64,000 nt of DNA from positions 62,001 through 126,000 of the forward strand of contig NW_027479286.1 of assembly GCF_051014685.1 (NCBI RefSeq), given 5' to 3'. This document shows positions 48,601 to 61,500 of the stretch, one piece after another (the first letter of the stretch is position 1; the number at the start of each line of letters is the position of its first letter). The notes under the pieces are model-generated. The model did not search any database. It was not told where the DNA came from and saw only the letters and a list, made by a program, of their open reading frames with translations. Source of the DNA: Ptiloglossa arizonensis. Taxonomy: Eukaryota; Arthropoda; Insecta; Hymenoptera; Colletidae. The translations under genes were made by a program, and so were the position numbers.

Positions 48601-51600
48601 ATACCTCGCGAACGGATTGACCTAACCCAAAAATTCCTATTGCATCTGAAAGTAGAAACTCGGCCGACTACAACGGTATGTGTATTTTTTCCCTAGGGCA
48701 TTCTGGTTAAGCGTTTGGAGCAGCAGAATTGCGGAAAATTTGTTGTCTTCTCAACCATTTCTTAGATTCAAAGGCCCATATCTCGCGAACGGATTGACCA
48801 AACCCAAAAATTCCTGCTGCGTCTGAAAGTAGAAACTCGCCCGATTACAACGGTATGCGTATTTTTTCCCTAGGCCATTCTGGTTAAGCGTTTGGAGCAG
48901 CAGAATTGCGAAAAATTTGTTGCCTTCTCAACCATTTCTTAGCTTCAAAGACCCATATCTCGCGAACGGATTGACCAAACCCAAAAATTCCTTCTGCGTC
49001 TGAAAGTAGAGACTCGCCCGATTACAGCGATATGTGTATTTTTTCCCTAGGCCATTCTGGTTAAGCGTTTGGAGCAGTAGAAGTGCGAAAAATTTGTTGC
49101 CTTCTCAACCATTTCTTAGCTTCAAACTTCCATATCTCGCGAACGGATTAACCTGACCCAAAAATTCCTGTTGTGTCTGAAAGTGGAAACTTGCCCGATT
49201 ACAACGGCATGTGTATTTTTTCCCTAGCCCATTCTGGTTAAGCGTTTGGAGCAGCAGAATTGCGAAAAATTTGTTGTCTTCTCAACCATTTCTTAGCTTC
49301 AAAGTCCCATATCTCGCGAACGGATTGACCGAACCCAAAAATTCCTATTGTAACTGAAAGTAGAAACTCGCCCGATTACAACGGCACGCGTATTTTTCCC
49401 CTAGGGCATTCTGGTCAAGCGTTTGTAGCAGCAGAATTGCGAAAAATTTGTTGTCTTCTCAACCATTTCTTAGGTTCAAACTCTCATATCTCGCGAACGG
49501 ATTGTCCTAACCCAAAAATTCCTATTGCATTTGGAAGTAGAAACTCGCCCGATTACAGCGGTACGTGTATTTTTCCCCTAGGCATTCTGGTCAAGCGATT
49601 GGAGCAGCAGAATTGCGAAAAATTTGTTGTCTTGTCAACCATTTCTTAGCTTCAAACTTCCATATCTCGCGAACGGATTAACCTGACCCAAAAATTCCTA
49701 TTGCATCTGAAAGTAGAAACTCGGCCGATTACAACGGTATGTGTATTTTTTCCCTAGGGCATTCTGGTTAATCGTTTGGAGCAGCAGAATTGCGCAAACT
49801 TTTTTGCCTTCTCAAAGATTTCTTGGCTTCAAACTCCCATATCTCGCGAACGGATTGACCTAACCCAAAAATTCCTGTTGCGTCTGAAAGTAGAAACTCG
49901 CCCGATTACAACGGTATGTGTATTTTTTCCCTAGCCCATTCTGGTTAAGCGTTTGGAGCAGCAGAATTGCGAAAAATCTTTTGCCTTCTCAACCATTTCT
50001 TAGCTTCAAAGTCCCATATCTCGCGAACGGATTGACCGAACCCAAAAATTCCTATTGTAACTGAAAGTAGAAACTCGCCCGATTACAACGGCACGCGTAT
50101 TTTTCCCCTAGGGCATTCTGGTCAAGCGATTGGAGCAGCAGAATTGCGAAAAATTTGTGGTCTTGTCAACCATTTCTTAGCTTCAAAGTCCCATATCTCG
50201 CGAACGGATTGACCGAACCCAAAAATTCCTATTGTAACTGAAAGTAGAAACTCTCCCGATTACAACGGTATGTGTATTTTTTCCCTAGCCCATTCTGGTT
50301 AAGCGTTTGGAGCAGCAGAATTGCGGAAAATTTGTTGTCTTCTCAACCATTTCTTAGCTTCAAAGACCCATATCTCGCGAACGGATTGACCAAACCCAAA
50401 AATTCCTGCTGTGTCTGAAAGTAGAAACTCGCCCGATTACAACGGTATGCGTATTTTTTCCCTACGCCATTCTGGCTAAGCGTTTGGAGCAGCAGAATTG
50501 CGAAAAATTTGTTGCCTTCTCAACCATTTCTTGGCTTCAAACTCCCATATCTCGCGAACGGATTGACCTAACCCAAAAATTCCTATTGCATCTGAAATTA
50601 GAAACTCGGCCGATTACAACGGTATGTGTATTTTTTCCCTAGGGCATTCTGGTTAATCGTTTGGAGCAGCAGAATTGCGCAAACTTTTTTGCCTTCTCAA
50701 AGATTTCTTGGCTTCAAACTCCCATATCTCGCGAACGGATTGACCTAACCCAAAAATTCCTGTTGCGTCTGAAAGTAGAAACTCGCCCGATTACAACGGT
50801 ATGTGTATTTTTTCCCTAGCCCATTCTGGTTAAGCGTTTGGAGCAGCAGAATTGCGAAAAATTTGTTGTCTTCTCAACTATTTCTTAGCTTCAAAGTCCC
50901 ATATCTCGCGAACGGATTGACCGAACCCAAAAACTCCTATTGTAACTGAAAGTAGAAACTCGCCCGATTACAACGGTATGCGTATTTTTTCCCTAGGCCA
51001 TTCTGGTTAAGCGTTTGTAGCAGCAGAATTGCGAAAAATTTGTTGTCTTCTCAACCATTTCTTAGGTTCAAACTCTCATATCTCGCGAACGGATTGTCCT
51101 AACCCAAAAATTCCTATTGCATTTGGAAGTAGAAACTCGCCCGATTACAGCGGTACGTGTATTTTTCCCCTAGGGCATTCTGGTCAAGCGATTGGTGCAG
51201 CAGAATTGCGAAAAATTTGTTGTCTTGTCAACCATTTCTTAGCTTCAAAGTTCCATATCTCGCGAACGGATTGACCGAACCCAAAAATTCCTATTGTAAC
51301 TGAAAGTAGAAACTCTCCCGATTACAACGGTATGTGTATTTTTTCCCTAGCCCATTCTGGATAAGCGTTTGGAGCAGCAGAATTGCGGAAAATTTGTTGT
51401 CTTCTCAACCATTTCTTAGCTTCAAAGACCCATATCTCGCGAACGGATTGACCAAACCCAAAAATTCCTGCTGCGTCTGAAAGTAGAAACTCGCCCGATT
51501 ACAACGGCACGCGTATTTTTCCCTAGGCCATTCTGGTTAAGCGTTTGGAGCAGCTGATTTGCGAAAAATTTGTTGTCTTCTCAACCATATCTTAGCTTCA

Positions 51601-53930
51601 AACTCTCATATCTCGCGAACGGATTGACCTAACCCAAAGATTCCTATTGCATTTGAAAGTAGAAACTCGCCCGATTACAACGCTATGTGTATTTTTTCCC
51701 TAGGCCATTCTGGTTAAGCGTTTGGGGCAGCAGAATTGCGAAAAATTTTTTGCCTTCTCAACCATTTCTTGGCTTCAAACTCCCATATCTGGCGAACGGA
51801 TTGAACAAACATAAAAATTCCTATTGCGTCTGGAAGTAGAAACTCGCCCGATTACAACGGTATGTGTATTTTTTCCCTAGGCCATTCTGGTTAAGCGTTT
51901 GGAGCAGCAGAATTGCGAAAAATTTTTTGCCTTCTCAACCATTTCTTAGATTCAAACTCCCATATCTCGCGAACGGATTGACCTAACCCAATCATTCCTG
52001 TTGCGTCTGAAAGTAGAAACTCTCCCGATTACAAGGGTATGTGTATTTTTTCCCTAGCCCATTCTGGTTAAGCGTTTGGAGCAGCAGAATTGCGGAAAAT
52101 TTGTTGTCTTCTCAACCATTTCTTAGCTTCAAAGACCCATATCTCGCGAACGGATTGACCAAACCCAAAAATTCCTTCTGCGTCTGAAAGTAGAGACTCG
52201 CCCGATTACAGCGATATGTGTATTTTTTCCCTAGGCCATTCTGGTTAAGCGTTTGGAGCAGTAGAAGTGCGAAAAATTTGTTGCCTTCTCAACCATTTCT
52301 TAGCTTCAAACTCCCATATCTCGCGAACGGATTGACCTGACCCAAAAATTCCTGTTGCGTCTGAAAGTGGAAACTCGCCCGATTACAACGGTATGTGTAT
52401 TTTTTCCCTAGGCCATTCTGGTTAAGCGTTTGGAGCAACAGAATTGCGAAAAATCTTTTGCCTTCTCAACCATTTCTTGGCTTCAAACTCCCATATCTCG
52501 CGAACGGATTGACCTAACCCAAAAATTCCTATTGTATCTGAAAGTAGAAACTCGCCCGATTACAACGGTATCTGTATTTTTTCCCTAGGCCATTCTTGTT
52601 AAGCGTTTGGAGCAGCAGAATTGCGAAAAATTTTTTGGCTTCTCTACCATTTCTTGGCTTCAAACTCCCATATCTCGCGAACGGATTGACCTAACCCAAA
52701 AATTCCTGTTGCGTCTGAAAGTAGAAACTCGCCCGATTACAACGGTATGTGTATTTTTTCCCTAGCCCATTCTGGTTAAGCGTTTGGAGCAGCAGAATTG
52801 CGAAAAATTTGTTGTCTTCTCAACCATTTCTTAGCTTCAAAGTCCCATATCTCGCGAACGGATTGACCGAACCCAAAAATTCCTATTGTAACTGAAAGTA
52901 GAAACTCGCCCGATTACAACGGTATGCGTATTTTTTCCCTAGGCCATTCTGGTTAAGCGTTTGTAGCAGCAGAATTGCGAAAAATATGTTGTCTTCTCAA
53001 CCATTTCTTAGGTTCAAGCTCTCATATATCGCGAACGGATTGTCCTAACCCAAAAATTCCTATTGCATTTGAAAGTAGAAACTCGCCCGATTACAACGGT
53101 ACGTGTATTTTTCCCCTAGGGCATTCTGGTCAAGCGATTGGAGCAGCAGAATTGCGAAAAATTTGTGGTCTTGTCAACCATTTCTTAGCTTCAAAGTCCC
53201 ATATCTCGCGAACGGATTGACCTAACCCAAAAATTCCTATTGCATCTGAAAGTAGAAACTCGGCCGATTACAACGGTATGTGTATTTTTTCCCTAGGGCA
53301 TTCTGGTTAAGCGTTTGGAGCAGCAGAATTGCGCAAAATTTTTTGCCTTCTCAAACATTTCTTGGCTTCAAACTCCCATATCTCGCGAACGGATTGACCT
53401 AACCCAAAAATTCCTGTTTCGTCTGAAAGTAGAAACTCGCCCGATTACAACGGTATGTGTATTTTTTCCCTAGGCCATTCTGGTTAAGCGTTTGGAGCAG
53501 CAGAATTGCGAAAAATCTTTTGCCTTCTCAACCATTTCTTGGCTTCAAACTCCCATATCTCGCGAACGGATTGATCTAACCCAAAAATTCCTATTGCATC
53601 TGAAAGTAGAAACTCGCCCGATTGCAACGGTATCTGTATTTTTTCCCTAGGCCATTCTGGTTAAGCGTTTGGAGCAGCAGAATTGCGAAAAATTTTTTGC
53701 CTTCTCAACCATTTCTTGGCTTCAAACTCCCATATCTCGCGAACGGATTGACCTAACCCAAAAATTCCTGTTGCGTCTGAAAGTAGAAACTCGCCCGATT
53801 ACAACGGTATGCGTATTTTTTCCCTAGGCCATTCTGGTTGAGCGTTTGTAGCAGCAGAATTGCGAAAAATTTGTTGTCTTCTCAACCATTTCTTAGGTTC
53901 AAACTCTCATATCTCGCGAACGGATTGTCC
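48601..53930 (+). repeat. Patchwork zone F of short duplications
   Basis: About 30 monomers with overlapping duplications. GGTTAATCG with GCGCAAACTTTTTTG recurs five monomers apart (49766, 50651). The TTAGGTTCAAACTCTC monomer with GTTTGTAGCAG recurs at 49437, 51029, 52975 and 53860 (steps of about 9, 11 and 5 monomers, measured at the AATTGCG before it). GAGACTCGCCCGATTACAGCG with GCAGTAGAAG recurs about 18 monomers apart (49021, 52205). A further CCCAATCATTCC monomer (51990) links this zone to block E. No single HOR length dominates. Confidence 0.7.
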
Positions 53931-56052
53931 TAACCCAAAAATTCCTATTGCATTTGAAAGTAGAAACTCGCCCGATTACAACGGTACGTGTATTTTCCCC
54001 CTAGGGCATTCTGGTCAAGCGATTGGAGCAGCAGAATTGCGAAAAATTTGTGGTCTTATCAACCATTTCTTAGCTTCAAAGTCCCATATCTCGCGAACGG
54101 ATTGACCGAACCCAAAAATTCCTATTGTAACTGAAAGTAGAAACTCGCCCGATTACAACGGTATGCGTATTTTTTCCCTAGGCGATTCTGGTTAAGCGTT
54201 TGGATCAGCAGATTTGCGAAAAATTTGTTGTCTTCTCAACCATTTCTTAGCTTCAAACACCCATATCTCGCGAACGGATTGACCTAACCCAAAAATTCCT
54301 ATTGCATCTGAAAGTAGAAACTCGCCCGATTACAACGTTATGTGTATTTTTTCCCTAGCCCATTCTGGTTAAGCGTTTGGAGCAGCAGAATTGCGAAAAA
54401 TTTGTTTTCTTCTCAACCATTTCTTAGCTTCAAAGTCCCATATCTCGCGAACGGATTGACCGAACCCAAAAATTCCTATTGTAACTGAAAGTAGAAACCC
54501 GCCCGATTACAACGGTATGCGTATTTTTTCCCTAGGCCATTCTGGGTAACCGTTTGGAGCAGCAGAATTGCGAAAAGTTTGTTGTCTTCCCAACCATTTC
54601 TTAGCTTCAAACTCTCATATCTCGCGAACGGATTGTCCTAACCCAAAAATTCCGATTGCATTTGAAAGCAGAAACTCGCCCGATTACAACGGTACGTGTA
54701 TTTTTCCCCTAGGGCATTCTGGTCAAGCGATTGGAGCAGCAGAATTGCGAAAAATTTGTGGTCTTGTCAACCATTTCTTAGCTTCAAAGTTCCATATCTC
54801 GCGAACGGATTGACCGAACCCAAAAATTCCTATTGTAACTGAAAGTAGAAACTCTCCCGATTACAACGGTATGTGTATTTTTTCCCTAGCCCATTCTGGA
54901 TAAGCGTTTGGAGCAGCAGAATTGCGGAAAATTTGTTGTCTTCTCAACCATTTCTTAACTTCAAAGACCCATATCTCGCGAACGGATTGACCAAACCCAA
55001 AAATTCCTGCTGCGTCTGAAAGTAGAAACTCGCCCGATTACAACGGTATGCGTATTTTTTCCCTAGGCCATGCTGGCTAAGCGTTTGGAGCAGCAGAATT
55101 GCGAAAAATTTGTTGCCTTCTCAACCATTTCTTGGCTTCAAACTCCCATATCTCGCGAACGGATTGACCTAACCCAAAAATTCCTATTGCATCTGAAAGT
55201 AGAAACGCGGCCGATTACAACGGTATGTGTATTTTTTCCCTAGGGCATTCTGGTTAAGCGTTTGGAGCAGCAGAATTGCGCAAAATTTTTTGCCTTCTCA
55301 AACATTTCTTGGCTTCAAACTCCCATATCTCGCGAACGGATTGACCTAACCCAAAAATTCCTGTTGCGTCTGAAAGTAGAAACTCGCCCGATTACAACGG
55401 TATGTGTATTTTTTCCTAGGGCATTCTGGTTAAGCGTTTGGAGCAGCAGAAGTGCGAAAAATTTGTTGCCTTCTCAACCATTTCTTAGCTTCAAACTCCC
55501 ATATCTCGCGAACGGATTGACCTAACCCAAAAATTCCTGTTGCGTCTGAAAGTGGAAACTCGCCCGATTACAACGGTATGTGTATATTTTCCCTAGGCCA
55601 TTCTGGTTAAGCGTTTGGAGCAGCAGAATTGCGAAAAATCTTTTGCCTTCTCAACCATTTCTTGGCTTCAAACTCCCATATCTCGCGAACGGATTGATCT
55701 AACACAAAAATTCCTATTGCATCTGAAAGTAGAAACTCGCCCGATTGCAACGGTATCTGTACTTTTTCCCTAGGCCATTCTGGTTAAGCGTTTGGAGCAG
55801 CAGAATTGCGAAAAATTTTTTGCCTTCTCAACCATTTCTTGGCTTCAAACTCCCATATCTCGCGAACGGATTGACCTAACCCAAAAATTCCTATTGCGTC
55901 TGAAAGTTGAAACTCGCCCGATTACAACGGTATGCGTATTTTTTCCTAGGGCATTCTGGTTAAGCGTTTGGAGCAGCAGAAGTGCGAAAAATTTGTTGCC
56001 TTCTCAACCATTTCTTAGCTTCAAACTCCCATATCTCGCGAACGGATTGACC
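53931..56052 (+). repeat. Twelve-monomer tandem duplication G, copy 1
   Basis: A 2122-bp unit with rare variants GTATTTTCCCCCTAGGG, CCTAGGCGATTCTGG, CAAACACCC, AACGTTATG, GGGTAACCG, ATTCCGATTG, CATTTCTTAAC, CCATGCTGGCTAAG, GAAACGCGGCC (55201) and GTATATTTTCC. All are repeated in copy 2 at +2122. The left edge lies where GGATTGTCC (copy 1) and GGATTGACC (copy 2) differ. Confidence 0.8.
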
Positions 56053-58174
56053 TAACCCAAAAATTCCTATTGCATTTGAAAGTAGAAACTCGCCCGATTA
56101 CAACGGTACGTGTATTTTCCCCCTAGGGCATTCTGGTCAAGCGATTGGAGCAGCAGAATTGCGAAAAATTTGTGGTCTTATCAACCATTTCTTAGCTTCA
56201 AAGTCCCATATCTCGCGAACGGATTGACCGAACCCAAAAATTCCTATTGTAACTGAAAGTAGAAACTCGCCCGATTACAACGGTATGCGTATTTTTTCCC
56301 TAGGCGATTCTGGTTAAGCGTTTGGATCAGCAGATTTGCGAAAAATTTGTTGTCTTCTCAACCATTTCTTAGCTTCAAACACCCATATCTCGCGAACGGA
56401 TTGACCTAACCCAAAAATTCCTATTGCATCTGAAAGTAGAAACTCGCCCGATTACAACGTTATGTGTATTTTTTCCCTAGCCCATTCTGGTTAAGCGTTT
56501 GGAGCAGCAGAATTGCGAAAAATTTGTTTTCTTCTCAACCATTTCTTAGCTTCAAAGTCCCATATCTCGCGAACGGATTGACCGAACCCAAAAATTCCTA
56601 TTGTAACTGAAAGTAGAAACCCGCCCGATTACAACGGTATGCGTATTTTTTCCCTAGGCCATTCTGGGTAACCGTTTGGAGCAGCAGAATTGCGAAAAGT
56701 TTGTTGTCTTCCCAACCATTTCTTAGCTTCAAACTCTCATATCTCGCGAACGGTTTGTCCTAACCCAAAAATTCCGATTGCATTTGAAAGCAGAAACTCG
56801 CCCGATTACAACGGTACGTGTATTCTTCCCCTAGGGCATTCTGGTCAAGCGATTGGAGCAGCAGAATTGCGAAAAATTTGTGGTCTTGTCAACCATTCCT
56901 TAGCTTCAAAGTTCCATATCTCGCGAACGGATTGACCGAACCCAAAAATTCCTATTGTAACTGAAAGTAGAAACTCTCCCGATTACAACGGTATGTGTAT
57001 TTTTTCCCTAGCCCATTCTGGATAAGCGTTTGGAGCAGCAGAATTGCGGAAAATTTGTTGTCTTCTCAACCATTTCTTAACTTCAAAGACCCATATCTCG
57101 CGAACGGATTGACCAAACCCAAAAATTCCTGCTGCGTCTGAAAGTAGAAACTCGCCCGATTACAACGGTATGCGTATTTTTTCCCTAGGCCATGCTGGCT
57201 AAGCGTTTGGAGCAGCAGAATTGCGAAAAATTTGTTGCCTTCTCAACCATTTCTTGGCTTCAAACTCCCATATCTCGCGAACGGATTGACCTAACCCAAA
57301 AATTCCTATTGCATCTGAAAGTAGAAACGCGGCCGATTACAACGGTATGTGTATTTTTTCCCTAGGGCATTCTGGTTAAGCGTTTGGAGCAGCAGAATTG
57401 CGCAAAATTTTTTGCCTTCTCAAACATTTCTTGGCTTCAAACTCCCATATCTCGCGAACGGATTGACCTAACCCAAAAATTCCTGTTGCGTCTGAAAGTA
57501 GAAACTCGCCCGATTACAACGGTATGTGTATTTTTTCCTAGGGCATTCTGGTTAAGCGTTTGGAGCAGCAGAAGTGCGAAAAATTTGTTGCCTTCTCAAC
57601 CATTTCTTAGCTTCAAACTCCCATATCTCGCGAACGGATTGACCTAACCCAAAAATTCCTGTTGCGTCTGAAAGTGGAAACTCGCCCGATTACAACGGTA
57701 TGTGTATATTTTCCCTAGGCCATTCTGGTTAAGCGTTTGGAGCAGCAGAATTGCGAAAAATCTTTTGCCTTCTCAACCATTTCTTGGCTTCAAACTCCCA
57801 TATCTCGCGAACGGATTGATCTAACACAAAAATTCCTATTGCATCTGAAAGTAGAAACTCGCCCGATTGCAACGGTATCTGTACTTTTTCCCTAGGCCAT
57901 TCTGGTTAAGCGTTTGGAGCAGCAGAATTGCGAAAAATTTTTTGCCTTCTCAACCATTTCTTGGCTTCAAACTCCCATATCTCGCGAACGGATTGACCTA
58001 ACCCAAAAATTCCTATTGCGTCTGAAAGTTGAAACTCGCCCGATTACAACGGTATGCGTATTTTTCCCTAGGGCATTCTGGTTAAGCGTTTGGAGCAGCA
58101 GAAGTGCGAAAAATTTGTTGCCTTCTCAACCATTTCTTAGCTTCAAACTCCCATATCTCGCGAACGGATTGACC
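56053..58174 (+). repeat. Twelve-monomer tandem duplication G, copy 2
   Basis: Second copy of the 2122-bp unit, with GAAACGCGGCC at 57323. Differences from copy 1 that I could see: CGGTTTGTCC for CGGATTGTCC (about 56754), TATTCTTCCCC for TATTTTTCCCC (about 56821), CATTCCTTAGC for CATTTCTTAGC, and one T/C change in the T tract before CCTAGGGC (about 58064). Confidence 0.8.
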
Positions 58175-58599
58175 TAACCCAAAAATTCCTGTTGCGTCTG
58201 AAAGTGGAAACTCGCCCGATTACAACGGTATGTGTATTTTTTCCCTAGGCCATTCTGGTTAAGCGTTTGGAGCAGCAGAATTGCGAAAAATCTTTTGCCT
58301 TCTCAACCATTTCTTGGCTTCAAACTCCCATATCACGCGAACGGATTGATCTAACACAAAAATTCCTATTGCATCTGAAAGTAGAAACTCGCCCGATTGC
58401 AACGGTATCTGTATTTTTTCCCTAGGCCATTCTGGTTAAGCGTTTGGAGCAGCAGAATTGCGAAAAATTTTTTGCCTTCTCAACCATTTCTTGGCTTCAA
58501 ACTCCCATATCTCGCGAACGGATTGACCTAACCCAAAAATTCCTATTGCGTCTGAAAGTTGAAACTCGCCCGATTACAACGGTATGCGTATTTTTTCCC
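57540..58599 (+). repeat. Three-monomer tandem duplication at the G boundary
   Basis: Starting at the GGGCATTCTGG monomer with GAAGTGCG, a 530-bp block (57540-58069) is repeated at 58070-58599. Shared rare variants are GAAAGTGGAAAC, GATCTAACACAAAA, GATTGCAACGGTATCTG and GAAAGTTGAAAC. Differences include GTATATTTTCC against GTATTTTTTCC and TCTCGCG against TCACGCG (about 58335). It overlaps the right end of G copy 2. Confidence 0.75.
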
Positions 58600-61500
58600 T
58601 AGGCCATTCTGGTTGAGCGTTTGTAGCAGCAGAATTGCGAAAAATTTGTTGTCTTCTCAACCATTTCTTAGGTTCAAACTCTCATATCTCGCGAACGGAT
58701 TGTCCTAACCCAAAAATTCCTATTGCATTTGAAAGTAGAAACTCGCCCGATTACAACGGTACGTGTATTTTCCCCCTAGGGCATTCTGGTCAAGCGATTG
58801 GAGCAGCAGAATTGCGAAAAATTTGTGGTCTTGTCAACCATTTCTTAGCTTCAAAGTCCCATATCTCGCGAACGGATTGACCGAACCCAAAAATTCCTAT
58901 TGTAACTGAAAGTAGAAACTCGCCCGATTACAACGGTATGCGTATTTTTTCCCTAGGCGATTCTGGTTAAGCGTTTGGAGCAGCAGATTTGCGAAAAATT
59001 TGTTGTCTTCTCAACCATTTCTTAGCTTCAAACTCCCATATCTCGCGAACGGATTGACCTAACCCAAAAATTCCTATTGCATCTGAAAGTAGAAACTCGC
59101 CCGATTGCAACGGTATCTGTATTTTTTCCCTAGGCCATTCTGGGTAAGCGTTTGGAGCAGCAGAATTGCGAAAAATTTGTTTTCTTCTCAACCATTTCTT
59201 AGCTTCAAAGTCCCGTATCTCGCGAACGGATTGACCGAACCCAAAAATTCCTATTGTAACTGAAAGTAGAAACCCGCCCGATTACAACGGTATGCGTATT
59301 TTTTCCCTAGGCCATTCTGGGTAACCGTTTGGAGCAGCAGAATTGCGAAAAATTTGTTGTCTTCCCAACCATTTCTTAGCTTCAAACTCTCATATCTCGC
59401 GAACGGATTGTCCTAACCCAAAAATTCCTATTGCATTTGAAAGCAGAAACTCGTCCGATTACAACGGTACGTGTATTTTTCCCCTAGGTCATTCTGGTCA
59501 AGCGATTGCAGCAGCAGAATTGCGAAAAATTTGTGGTCTTGTCAACCATTTCTTAGCTTCAAAGTTCCATATCTCGCGAACGGATTGACCGAACCCAAAA
59601 ATTCCTATTGTAACTGAAAGTAGAAACTCGCCCGATTACAACGGTATGCGTATTTTTTCCCTAGGCGATTCTGGTTAACCGTTTGGAGCAGCAGAATTGC
59701 GAAAAATTTGTTGTCTTCCCAACCATTTCTTAGCTTCAAACTCTCATATCTCGCGAACGGATTGTCCTAACCCAAAAATTCCTATTGCATTTGAAAGCAG
59801 AAACTCGTCCGATTACAACGGTACGTGTATTTTTCCCCTAGGTCATTCTGGTCAAGCGATTGGAGCAGCAGAATTGCGAAAAATTTGTGGTCTTGTCAAC
59901 CATTTCTTAGCTTCAAAGTTCCATATCTCGCGAACGGATTGACCGAACCCAAAAATTCCTATTGTAACTGAAAGTAGAAACTCGCCCGATTACAACGGTA
60001 TGCGTATTTTTTCCCTAGGCGATTCTGGTTAAGCGTTTGGAGCAGCAGATTTGCGAAAAATTTGTTGTCTTCTCAACCATTTCTTAGCTTCAAACTCCCA
60101 TATCTCGCGAACGGATTGACCGAACCCAAAAATTCCTATTGTAACTTAAAGTAGAAACTCTCCCGATTACAACGGTATGTGTATTTTTTCCCTAGCCCAT
60201 TCTGGATAAGCGTTTGGAGCAGCAGAATTGCGAAAAATTTGTTGTCTTCCCAACCATTTCTTAGCTTCAAACTCTCATATCTCGCGAACGGATTGTCCTA
60301 ACCCAAAAATTCCTATTGCATTTGAAAGCAGAAACTCGTCCGATTACAACGGTACGTGTACTTTTCCCCTAGGTCATTCTGGATAAGCGTTTGGAGCAGC
60401 AGAATTGCGGAAAATTTGTTGTCTTCTCAACCATTTCTTCGCTTCAAAGACCCATATCTCGCGAACGAATTGACCAAACCCAAAAATTCCTGCTGCGTCT
60501 GAAAGTAGAAACTCGCCCGATTACAACGGTATGCGTATTTTTTCCCTAGGCCATGCTGGCTAAGCGTTTGGAGCAGCCGAAGTGCGAAAAATTTGTTGTC
60601 TTCTCAACCATTTCTTAGCTTCAAACTCCCATATCTCGCGAACGGATTGACCTATCCCAAAAATTCCTGTTGCATCTGAAAGTAGAAACTCGCCCGATTA
60701 CAACGGTATGTGTATTTTTCCTCTAGGCCATTCTGGTTAAGCGTTTGGAGCAGCAGAATTGCGAAAAATTTTTTGCCTTCTCAACCATTTCTTGGCTTCA
60801 AACTCCCATATCTCGCGGACGGATTGATCTAACCCAAAAATTCCTATTGTATCTGAAAGTAGAAACTCGCCCGATTACAACGGTATGTGTATTTTCCCCC
60901 TAGGCCATTCTGGTTAAGCGTTTGGAGAAGCAGAATTGCGAAAAATTTTTTGCCTTCTCAACCATTCCTTGGCTTCAAAGTCCCATATCTCGCGAACGGA
61001 TTGACCAAACCCAAAAATTCCTGCTGCGTCTGAAAGTAGAAACTCGCCCGATTACAACGGTATGCGTATTTTTTCCCTAGGCCATTCTGGTTGAGCGTTT
61101 GTAGCAGCAGAATTGCGAAAAATTTGTTGTCTTCTCAACCATTTCTTAGGTTCAAACTCTCATATCTCGCGAACGGATTGTCCTAACCCAAAAATTCCTA
61201 TTGCATTTGAAAGTAGAAACTCGCCCGATTACAACGGTACGGGTATTTTCCCCCTAGGGCATTCTGGTCAAGCGATTGGAGCAGCAGAATTGCGAAAAAT
61301 TTGTGGTCTTGTCAACCATTTCTTAGCTTCAAAGTCCCATATCTCGCGAACGGATTGACCGAACCCAAAAATTCCTATTGTAACTGAAAGTAGAAACTCG
61401 CCCGATTACAACGGTATGCGTATTTTTTCCCTAGGCCATTCTGGTTAAGCGTTTGGAGCAGCAGAAGTGCGAAAAATTTGTTGTCTTCTCAACCATTTCT

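Noticed and set aside
53835..53996. A complete tRNA gene
   Set aside because: A- and B-box look-alikes exist, but I see no acceptor stem or anticodon arm pairing around them. Kept only as a promoter hypothesis.
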